A stretch of 21,977 nt of DNA from a virus. A model generated the notes under the pieces. It had not been told where the DNA came from and did no database searches. It was given only the letters and a program-made list of their open reading frames with translations. Position 1 is the first letter of the stretch; each line of letters begins with the position of its first letter. Position numbers and translations under genes: made by a program. Where the stretch lies: IMG/VR virus record IMGVR_UViG_3300035698_023237, positions 1 to 21,977 of that record, one strand, 5' to 3'. This document shows, piece by piece, positions 15,833 through 21,977 of the stretch.

Positions 15833-16741
15833 ATGAAAACTACTGACAATTATACCTATTATAAAAGACATCCTCCTATTAAAAAAGAAAGTATTAAACA
15901 ATATGTTAAGTCTCTTCATGATATTAATATTATTTATGATGTCGGTTGCAATAATGGAGACATTTCATACTATTTACAAAAAGAGTTAAACAAAAAAGTC
16001 TTAGGTATTGATTTATCAAAAAGTTTGATACATCCAGATGATTATAATTTTAAAAGATTAGATATTGTTAATAATGAATTTGTTTATTATAATGATTTAA
16101 CTTTATTTTTAAGTTTATATCATCATTTGTTGAGAGAACATGGATTAGATACAGTAGATGATATTTTTTTAAAATTATTGTTAAGAACAAAGTATTTAAT
16201 TTTTGATGTTGGTTTTACTAATTTTTTTAAAGATGAAAAAAAATTGTTAGATCATTTTGATTTAAAATATATTAAGATTAGTCAATGGTATGGTAGACGA
16301 GGTTTGCGTTCTATTGTTGTTTTTGATAAAAAAGAATTAGAAAATTCATTTATAGTTAAAGGTATTTATAGAAGAAAAAGAAAGGAATTTTCTAAAAAAA
16401 GTGGTTTATTTGATGTTAATTCTCAAGAAAAAGATTTAGCGGAAGGCATTCTTTTTTATAAATTAGAATATAACGGTAAAATGTTTTTTGCTAAAAAAAG
16501 AAAAAATAAAAATTATGAAAAACGAGAAATGAAAAATATTGCAAAAGTATATAATGATTTAGACAATGAGCGTCTAATTAACTATTATGGTTTTTCTGAA
16601 AAATATGGATTAATTTTTGAATGGATCGATGATTTTGAGTATGTGAGAAAAGATGTTTTGAAAACTAATAATATTAAATTAAAAGACACTGAAATTATTA
16701 ATGTTAAAGGAATAGAAAAAATAATTGATTTTGATAGATAG
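15833..16741 (+). CDS. Methyltransferase fused to a compact kinase-like domain, WbdD-like
   Basis: From the chosen ATG the protein has 302 residues. Residues 30-130 form a SAM-binding class I fold: IIYDVGCNNGDISYYL with the glycine loop at 36-42, VLGIDLS at 56-62, and LSLYHHLLREHG at 94-104, the segment seen in WbdD-type methyltransferases. Residues about 210-302 look like a reduced protein/sugar kinase: FFAKK (Lys221/222), EKREM (Glu229/232), hinge LIFEWID, catalytic loop DVLKTNNIKL (Asp274, Asn279 at the normal +5 spacing) and IIDFDR (Asp299), then the stop. The stretch between hinge and catalytic loop is almost absent. WbdD is a methyltransferase-kinase that caps and terminates E. coli O9a O-antigen, so a chain-capping role is a fair inference. 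An earlier ATG at 15794 overlaps the previous gene and is less likely. The gene is notably T-rich. Confidence 0.65.
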   Translation: MKTTDNYTYYKRHPPIKKESIKQYVKSLHDINIIYDVGCNNGDISYYLQKELNKKVLGIDLSKSLIHPDDYNFKRLDIVNNEFVYYNDLTLFLSLYHHLLREHGLDTVDDIFLKLLLRTKYLIFDVGFTNFFKDEKKLLDHFDLKYIKISQWYGRRGLRSIVVFDKKELENSFIVKGIYRRKRKEFSKKSGLFDVNSQEKDLAEGILFYKLEYNGKMFFAKKRKNKNYEKREMKNIAKVYNDLDNERLINYYGFSEKYGLIFEWIDDFEYVRKDVLKTNNIKLKDTEIINVKGIEKIIDFDR

Positions 16742-16773
16742 AATAATTATTTTATTTATATAGTTGGAATTTT

Positions 16774-16809
16774 ATGAACATAAAAGATTTTGCAACGTGC
16801 ACCGTTTAG
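16774..16809 (+). pseudogene. N-terminal relic resembling the upstream GT-A gene
   Basis: An ATG opens an 11-residue peptide, MNIKDFATCTV, followed by TAG. The gene at 15109 begins with KTKDFATLTV in the same place, so nine of the matching positions around KDFAT-TV are shared or nearly so. The rest of the gene is absent. This is best read as a scar from a lost paralogous glycosyltransferase between the two methyltransferase genes. The stretch is short, so chance is possible. Confidence 0.4.
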
Positions 16810-16827
16810 ATTTTTTAAGAAAAACAA

Positions 16828-17841
16828 ATGATTAATATAAACAATATAACTGGCAAATATCAAAATATAGAAGTAAATGGGACTCTTTTAAAGAAGGGTT
16901 TAAGGGAATGTGATGAAAGATGGAAAATGATTAAGCCACACATCAAACCAAACTCTTCTGTTATCGATATAGGCTCATTTCATGGTTATTTTGGAATTAA
17001 AATTTGTAGAGAAATAAAAAATACAACAGTTTTGTCTATTGAATCAAGAAGAAGATGGGCAGAAGAACAAAAGCAAATAGTTGAAATGAATAAATTAATG
17101 AATTTAGCAGTTAGTAATCATACTTTCAGTTTAAGAGATTTAGAGTGGTTAGACCTTGTAGTAGAAGGAATTGATTATTTTGTTATGCTTTCTTCGCTTG
17201 AGTATTTTCCTAAAAAAGAAGTAGAAAAGATTTTAGAATACATTAGTAGAATTTGTCCAAATTTAATAGTAGAATTTCCAGATAGAAATGAAACAAGAGC
17301 AGCAGGACAAGAAGTAATACAATATTTATATCCTTTAGAAGAACATTTGAAAAAATATTTTAGTAAAGTTCAAGTCATTGGAGAGCCAGTGTCTGCTACT
17401 GATAAAAATCTTGTTAGAAAGATTTATTTAGCTGAAAATTCGTTTTTACATCGTACACTATTATATAGTAGTAAAGATCATGTTAAAAGTAGAAAGCATA
17501 TATTAAGATATGAAAATGGTCAGTGGGAAATAGAAGAAACTATAAAACAAAAAAGGAAATGGATAAAACAAAAAAAGGAATGGATTAGTGGGTTTAATCT
17601 TCATAATCTTTTAAAGTTTAATATTATTTATCCAACTAAGTCTTGGTTTTTAGAGAATGCTAGAAATGAATATTTGAGAGTCTTTAATGAGTTCAAAGGC
17701 ATTTCTGATATTTCATTAAAGAATTTATTGTTTACTACTAAAGGTCTCGAAGCGATTGATTATTTAGAAAACAAAAAAATAGATAATCTTGATAAATTCG
17801 AAGAAGCATTTAAAAGGTTTATAACTAACGCTATAAAATAA
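16828..17841 (+). CDS. Methyltransferase with possible kinase-like tail
   Basis: The 337-residue protein has a class I methyltransferase N-terminal half: SSVIDIGSFHGYFGIKI with the glycine loop at 45-56, LSIESRRRWAEE, and VMLSSLEYFPKKEVEKIL, ending near EFPDRNETRAAGQ and IYLAEN at about 203. The remaining 130 residues are different. They include FLENARNEYLRVFNEF, then ISDISLKNLLF with Asp294 and Asn299 at the +5 spacing of a kinase catalytic loop, then GLEAIDYLE with Asp311 in the position of DFG. This resembles the end of aminoglycoside/choline/LPS-kinase-like folds, so a second methyltransferase-kinase is possible. The N-lobe Lys/Glu pair is not clear. It is coupled to the next gene by TAATG. 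Confidence 0.65.
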   Translation: MININNITGKYQNIEVNGTLLKKGLRECDERWKMIKPHIKPNSSVIDIGSFHGYFGIKICREIKNTTVLSIESRRRWAEEQKQIVEMNKLMNLAVSNHTFSLRDLEWLDLVVEGIDYFVMLSSLEYFPKKEVEKILEYISRICPNLIVEFPDRNETRAAGQEVIQYLYPLEEHLKKYFSKVQVIGEPVSATDKNLVRKIYLAENSFLHRTLLYSSKDHVKSRKHILRYENGQWEIEETIKQKRKWIKQKKEWISGFNLHNLLKFNIIYPTKSWFLENARNEYLRVFNEFKGISDISLKNLLFTTKGLEAIDYLENKKIDNLDKFEEAFKRFITNAIK

Positions 17842-18497
17842 TGATTACTTTTGCTAAATTAAAACATTTAAAAGACAAAGAATTTAAAAAACTTCATAAA
17901 GAAGTAGCAGAATATCATAAAAAAGTTGATTACTTCTTTGATTGGTCTAGACAATGGGAATATCCTTGGATATTAAAAAGTGTTCTATTTAATGATAAAG
18001 ATATAGTATTAGATATAGGAGGCGGTACATCACATTTTCCTTCTTTAGTTGCAAGAAGAGTAAAAAAAGTCATAGTAGGTGATCTTTACTTAGAAAGAAT
18101 GTTTAAATCAGAATCAACTAATGTTAGTTTTTTAAAAATGAATGCTTTAGAAGTTAAAAGTAGAAAAAAATACGATATTGTTATGTGCATTAGCGTGTTA
18201 GAACATATTGATAATTATTTTAAAGCAATTAAAAATTTAACTAAGTTAGTTAAAAAGAATGGATATCTTGTAATGACTTTAGATTTATTTTTAGATGATT
18301 TTAGAAATTGTAAAAAGAGTGATATTCCTGAAATATTAAAATTATTAAAAGGGTTCGATTTGGGAGAAGTTGATCTGTCGGAAGATGAATTATATAGAAA
18401 AACAACACTGCAAGATATGAAATTAGATCTACCCAATCTTTATAGTCGAAATTATAAAGATAGAACATCATTAGGAATAATCATCAAAAAAATATGA
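17841..18497 (+). CDS. Class I SAM-dependent methyltransferase
   Basis: The 218-residue protein has KDIVLDIGGGTSHFPSLVARR (SAM-binding GGG loop at 60-62), VIVGDLYLERM at 78-88 containing the acidic residue after strand 2, and YDIVMCISVLEHIDN at 111-125, the motif-IV region shared by many small-molecule methyltransferases. The C-terminal part (about 150-218) is variable and may bind the acceptor. There are no extra domains. ATG at 17841 is the last base of the preceding stop (TAATG), so translation is coupled. A glycan or nucleotide-sugar methylation role is inferred from context. Confidence 0.85.
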   Translation: MITFAKLKHLKDKEFKKLHKEVAEYHKKVDYFFDWSRQWEYPWILKSVLFNDKDIVLDIGGGTSHFPSLVARRVKKVIVGDLYLERMFKSESTNVSFLKMNALEVKSRKKYDIVMCISVLEHIDNYFKAIKNLTKLVKKNGYLVMTLDLFLDDFRNCKKSDIPEILKLLKGFDLGEVDLSEDELYRKTTLQDMKLDLPNLYSRNYKDRTSLGIIIKKI

Positions 18498-18597
18498 ACA
18501 AAAAATTATCAGTAAAAATGTACAAGTATTATTGACATGCTCAAACAATCTAAATATTGTCGGAAAAGCAAATATTAATTATGAATCGTATTTTTAA
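18494..18597 (+). pseudogene. N-terminal gene relic with a frameshift
   Basis: ATG at 18494 overlaps the preceding stop as ATGA, like intact gene junctions here. It encodes MNKKLSVK and then hits a stop. A one-base change at the A5 run (18513-18518) would continue the frame as NVQVLLTCSNNLNIVGKAN and on to TAA at 18594-18597. This looks like the start of a lost cassette gene. The family is not recognised. The promoter-like TTGACA below lies inside this relic. Confidence 0.3.
18532..18560 (+). promoter_or_regulatory. Possible promoter before the methyltransferase-glycosyltransferase gene
   Basis: A perfect TTGACA at 18532-18537 is followed after exactly 17 bp by TATTGT at 18555-18560 (4 of 6). 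A start would fall near 18567, leaving a leader of about 37 bases to ATG at 18604. It sits in a 106-bp gap, one of the few in the cassette. It also overlaps a gene relic, so the -35 could be a leftover of coding sequence. Confidence 0.35.
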
Positions 18598-18603
18598 TTT
18601 AAA

Positions 18604-19980
18604 ATGAAAAGAGCAAACAAAATAAATCTAAATATTCCAGAATATTGGGACAAACATCATATAGGTAGTACTGGTTATAGATCAAATGTTAGAAAATCTG
18701 GGTTGTCTAGATATGAAAAAGTTATTAAAAACATCAATAATAAATCTTCTATTCTTGACGTTGGTTCTAATTTTGGTGATTTTTTAAAATATTTATTAGA
18801 AAAAAATATTAGTTTTAAAGATTATAGTGGTCTAGACTTTTCATCTATGGCTATAGAAGAGGCAAGAAAAGAATTTCCTGACTATGAATGGATAGTAAAT
18901 GATTGCCAAAAATTAGAAGTAAAAAAAGATAAATACAACACTATAGTTACTATGCAAGTGTTAGAGCATATGGAGAAGCCAGAAAAATTTCTAAAAAGAG
19001 TTTTTGCTGTATTAAAAGACGATGGTAAAATAATAGTAACTGTTCCAAATGGTGTTAATATAATACATAAATCACATATATGGTTTATAAATGAAGATGA
19101 CTTATTAAAACTTCTTCATAATGCAGGTTTTAGAAAAATAAGAATTAGTACAATAAACAATGATAAAAATCTTATAGCAGTAGCAACAAAAATAAAAAAA
19201 ATAACAGTAGTTACTCCAGTATTGTGCCCAAGTGAAAATGTTTTTAAAACAATTAAACACTGCTTTGAATCTATACGTAAAGCAGTAGACAAAGTTAATG
19301 GCGAATGGATTATAGTTGATGACAATTCTTTAGCCGGAAAAGAGTTTTTCTCAGAAATAGCAGATATTTATATGCGAAACAATGAGACAAAAGGAGTTTC
19401 GACTTCATTAAATAGGGGTATGAAAATAGGTTCAGGTTCATTTTTAGTAAAGTTAGATTCAGATTATTTAGTACCAGAAAATCTTTTTGAAGTTCTACTT
19501 AAAGATTGGTCAGATGATCTTTGTTTTATCTCACCATCTTTTACGTTTGGTCGACCAAACGATTCAAATCATTATAAAGTTGAAAATATACCTATGCCCG
19601 AAGGAGGTGTTTTCAATAAACCATCTGGAATGAATAGTAAATCTAAACATCAATGGGGCGGTGGTATACTTATGTTTGATGCTAAAAAATTAAAAGAAAT
19701 CAATTACTTTGATGAAGATTTTGATGTAGCAAGTGCTCAAGATAATGATGTAATATATAGAATATTAATGAAAGGTCATAATTGGAGACGGTCAAATAAT
19801 GTTTTAACTAGACACTTTGCATCAATTTCATCTAATGATCCAAATGCGCCAGATTCAAGAGCTGAAAGAAGAAGACTTGGACAAGAAATATTTACTGCTA
19901 AACATGGATTTAAACCCGGGGGCTATCTTTCTAATATTTTCCGACACTTTAAATATGAAGAAAATATATATCATGCCTAA
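18604..19980 (+). CDS. Bifunctional methyltransferase-GT2 glycosyltransferase
   Basis: The 458-residue protein fuses two enzymes. Residues 35-195 are a class I methyltransferase: SSILDVGSNFGDFLKYL with the SAM loop at 53-58, SGLDFSSMAIEEAR, VTMQVLEHMEKPEKFL and IIVTVPNG. Residues 198-458 are a GT2 transferase: KITVVTPVLCPSENVFKTI, EWIIVDDNSLAG (VDD at 238-240), the metal site LDSDYLVP (DSD at 285-287), QWGGGILMFDAKKL and FDVASAQDNDVIYR, the ED-like acceptor and base region. Fusion of a methyltransferase and a glycosyltransferase implies methylation linked to sugar transfer on one growing chain. The stop overlaps the following start by 8 bp. The C-terminal end has a basic helix. Confidence 0.85.
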   Translation: MKRANKINLNIPEYWDKHHIGSTGYRSNVRKSGLSRYEKVIKNINNKSSILDVGSNFGDFLKYLLEKNISFKDYSGLDFSSMAIEEARKEFPDYEWIVNDCQKLEVKKDKYNTIVTMQVLEHMEKPEKFLKRVFAVLKDDGKIIVTVPNGVNIIHKSHIWFINEDDLLKLLHNAGFRKIRISTINNDKNLIAVATKIKKITVVTPVLCPSENVFKTIKHCFESIRKAVDKVNGEWIIVDDNSLAGKEFFSEIADIYMRNNETKGVSTSLNRGMKIGSGSFLVKLDSDYLVPENLFEVLLKDWSDDLCFISPSFTFGRPNDSNHYKVENIPMPEGGVFNKPSGMNSKSKHQWGGGILMFDAKKLKEINYFDEDFDVASAQDNDVIYRILMKGHNWRRSNNVLTRHFASISSNDPNAPDSRAERRRLGQEIFTAKHGFKPGGYLSNIFRHFKYEENIYHA

Positions 19981-20611
19981 AAAAGGATATAAACAAACAA
20001 AAGAACAAAAAGAAAAAACAAGACAACTTGTTAAAAAACAATGGGAGACAGGAAAAAGGAAAGGTGGTTATAAAATAAAAGATACTTCAAAAATGAAAAA
20101 AGCGCAAAAAAAGAGATTAGAAGATTCAGAAATACGGAAAAAAAGAGGACAACAATTATTGAAAAGAGATACAAAAAAATGGAAGAATAGTTTAAGTATA
20201 TCTAAAAAAGAGTTTTATCAAAGCAAAGAAGGCAAAAAATGGATCGAAAAATATTCTCCTATTATAAGTAAAAAAACAAAAGAAAATTATCAGGATCCTA
20301 TATTTTATAATAAATTCGTCGATGCAATGAGAAATAGTAAAGTTTGGCAAGATGGAAAATCTTTTGAAAAGTATGGTCTAGACTTTAATCGAAAACTCAG
20401 AACAGAAGTAAGAAAAACAGACAATAACACGTGTCAACTTTGTTTAAGAAATCTTGATTTAATAGATGAAAATGCTGCAGTACATCATATTGACTATGAT
20501 AAAAAGAATAATAAAAAAACAAATTTAATTTCTTTATGCAAAAGTTGTCATTCAAAAACAAACTTCAACAGAGAAAGATGGACAACATATTTTAAACAAT
20601 TGAAAAAAATC
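19973..20611 (+). mobile_element. HNH homing-endonuclease segment inserted at the epimerase 5' end
   Basis: Codons 1-213 of the fusion carry all the HNH hallmarks (two Cys pairs, HHID, Asn) and the FNRERWTTYF end typical of free-standing phage homing enzymes. No intron ends or inverted repeats are seen. It appears to be a homing-type element that joined the epimerase frame and replaced its normal start. Confidence 0.6.
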
Positions 20612-21673
20612 AAAGAAAAGAAATATAAAAATAAAGAAGTTTTGATTATAACTACTCGTCCGTGCACTTTGAAAATGTATCCAATCTGGAAAAAATTAAA
20701 AAATGAAGCTGTTGTAATAAATATGGGGCAACAAAAAGAGTTGATAGAACAAACTTTGAAAATGTTAGATTGGACACCAGATTTTGATTTGAATATAATG
20801 AAAAAGTCACAGACATTAAATATAATTATGACAGAGATTATGTCTCTTTTGCCTAGTGTTTTAGAAAGTATAAAACCTAAAAGAGTATGGGTACATGGAG
20901 ACACGTCTAGTTCATTAGCAGTAGCATTAGTTTCGTCAATGTTAAAAATACCTTTAGTTCATAATGAAGCAGGCTTAAGAACGTATGATAAGAGAAATCC
21001 ATTTCCAGAAGAAATAAATAGACAATTAATAGATAGAATGGCTGATATTTATTTTGCACCAACTAAACAAGCAGCAAAGAATTTAAAAAAAGAAGGAATA
21101 AGAAAAAATGTATATGTAGTAGGTAATACTGTAATTGATGCATTAGAAATGATTAAAAAGACTTTACCAGATAAAAGACCAATTGAGGAAAAATATGTAT
21201 TAGCGACTGTTCATCGAAGAGAGAGTTTTGGTGATGAAATAGAACAAATTTTTTTAGCATTAAAAGAGTTATCTAAGAAAATAAAAATAATTATACCAGC
21301 TCATCCAAATCCAAATGTGCAAAAAATAATTAAGAAAGTTAAGATAGATACAGTAGAACCAATGAATTATAAAGATTTTTTATGGCATATGAAGCATTGT
21401 GAATATATAGTTAGTGATTCTGGCGGAGTTCAAGAAGAAGCACCATCTTTTAAAAAGAAAGTAATAGTCCTTAGAAAAACTACAGAGAGAGGTGAATTGA
21501 TAAAATTGGGTTATGGCATTCTTGTTAAAAAGTTAGAAAAAGATTATATTTTAAAGTCAATTGATAAATTTCTGACTAAAAAAGTGATTTTTGGTAAAAA
21601 TCCTTTTGGTGACGGAAAATCGTCTATGAGAATACTTAGAATAATTAATAAATTATCTAAAAATTTAAAATGA
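19973..21673 (+). CDS. wecB: HNH endonuclease fused in frame to UDP-GlcNAc 2-epimerase
   Basis: This 566-residue protein starts at the ATG overlapping the preceding gene; an upstream extension is non-homologous. Residues 1-205 are a homing-endonuclease type: a Lys-rich modular N-terminus (KTRQLVKKQWETG near 15-27, with repeated helix-K motifs), then CQLC at 154-157, HHIDYD at 171-176, Asn184, and CKSCH at 189-193. Residues 222-566 are a WecB/MnaA-type 2-epimerase: VLIITTRPCTLKM, VWVHGDTSSS (Asp310), NEAGLRT (Glu332), PEEINR (346-350), VHRRESFG (His414), SDSGGVQEEAPS at 481-492 and TTERGELIKLG. The standard catalytic acid, base and His residues are all kept, so the epimerase half looks active, making UDP-ManNAc from UDP-GlcNAc. 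No ATG separates the halves; a TTG at 20599 is the only nearby alternative start. The usual GTRPEA reads TTRPCT here. Confidence 0.85.
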   Translation: MPKKGYKQTKEQKEKTRQLVKKQWETGKRKGGYKIKDTSKMKKAQKKRLEDSEIRKKRGQQLLKRDTKKWKNSLSISKKEFYQSKEGKKWIEKYSPIISKKTKENYQDPIFYNKFVDAMRNSKVWQDGKSFEKYGLDFNRKLRTEVRKTDNNTCQLCLRNLDLIDENAAVHHIDYDKKNNKKTNLISLCKSCHSKTNFNRERWTTYFKQLKKIKEKKYKNKEVLIITTRPCTLKMYPIWKKLKNEAVVINMGQQKELIEQTLKMLDWTPDFDLNIMKKSQTLNIIMTEIMSLLPSVLESIKPKRVWVHGDTSSSLAVALVSSMLKIPLVHNEAGLRTYDKRNPFPEEINRQLIDRMADIYFAPTKQAAKNLKKEGIRKNVYVVGNTVIDALEMIKKTLPDKRPIEEKYVLATVHRRESFGDEIEQIFLALKELSKKIKIIIPAHPNPNVQKIIKKVKIDTVEPMNYKDFLWHMKHCEYIVSDSGGVQEEAPSFKKKVIVLRKTTERGELIKLGYGILVKKLEKDYILKSIDKFLTKKVIFGKNPFGDGKSSMRILRIINKLSKNLK

Positions 21674-21977
21674 AAATAGACAATTTGCTTAAACTGTCTA
21701 AGAAAAATAAAGACACTAAATCAAAAGTATGTGTTATTGCTTTGACATACAATCGACCAGACTATATCAAGCGCTCTTTTGATAGTTTATACAAAAGAGC
21801 AGGCTGTGAGTTTGATCATTATGTGTTTGACGATAAATCAGATCGAAGTACACAAATTTTGTTACGTAGTCTTAAAAAGAAGTACGGCTTTAATTTATAT
21901 TTTAATAAAGAAAGAATGGGTATTTTTAAAAGTTTTTATTGGAATTTGAAGTATGTGCCTTTAGAATATGACTACTA
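21670..21977 (+). CDS. GT2-family glycosyltransferase, N-terminal part (cut by window end)
   Basis: The gene starts with ATGA coupling to the epimerase stop and is open to the window end (102 full codons). It shows a Lys-rich start, then the GT2 first strand and turn KVCVIALTYNRPDYIKRSF at 19-37, then EFDHYVFDDKSDRS, the position of the nucleotide-binding VDD-type loop, and YFNKERMGIFKSFYWNL, where GT2 enzymes recognise the donor base. The catalytic DXD would fall further downstream, so activity cannot be judged. Confidence 0.8.
   Translation, partial: MKIDNLLKLSKKNKDTKSKVCVIALTYNRPDYIKRSFDSLYKRAGCEFDHYVFDDKSDRSTQILLRSLKKKYGFNLYFNKERMGIFKSFYWNLKYVPLEYDY

Noticed and set aside
20548-20904. 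118-residue antisense hydrophobic protein
   Set aside because: It lies opposite the conserved HNH-epimerase junction, and its hydrophobicity follows from Lys/Asn-rich codons on the other strand.

Overview
The window reads as part of a tailed-phage (Caudoviricetes) genome or prophage. It is very AT-rich, all convincing genes lie on the + strand, and they are tightly packed. Stops are TAA, TGA and TAG, so nothing supports a recoded genetic code. The virion genes follow a Mu-like head plan: a gp29/DUF935-type portal, prohead protease, decoration protein and gpT-type major capsid protein. No terminase, tail, integrase or replication gene is in the window. Most start codons lack a Shine-Dalgarno sequence and follow A-rich leaders, as in Bacteroidota. 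The best promoters, however, are TTTACA/TATAAT (sigma70-like), so the host is left open.

Layout: (1) 1-219, a 45-bp tandem repeat carrying promoter-like hexamers, followed by a ParB-like gene and a TAGT-like glycosyltransferase (220-1910). (2) 1911-2189, a gap with a degenerate membrane peptide. (3) 2190-9240, the head module: small hypothetical, portal, small coiled-coil/TM protein, a protein with a LigD-phosphoesterase-like domain, a 746-residue fusion of two protease-like domains with a scaffold-like tail, decoration protein and Mu gpT-like major capsid protein. (4) 9241-9413, a conspicuously structured, less AT-rich intergenic element directly after the capsid gene. (5) 9414-21977, a long glycan-type cassette interrupted by one small structural gene. 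It holds seven glycosyltransferases, four methyltransferase domains (two with kinase-like tails and one fused to a glycosyltransferase), a radical SAM enzyme split by a frameshift, a Gfo/Idh/MocA oxidoreductase, a zinc-ribbon protein, and an HNH endonuclease fused in frame to a UDP-GlcNAc 2-epimerase. The last gene runs off the window.

Working model (inference): the cassette makes and transfers a modified, methyl/phosphoryl-capped glycan, either on the virion or on the infected host surface. Genes overlap by ATGA, TAATG or a few codons, so they are probably co-transcribed and translationally coupled. Several gaps hold gene relics, which suggests rapid gene turnover.
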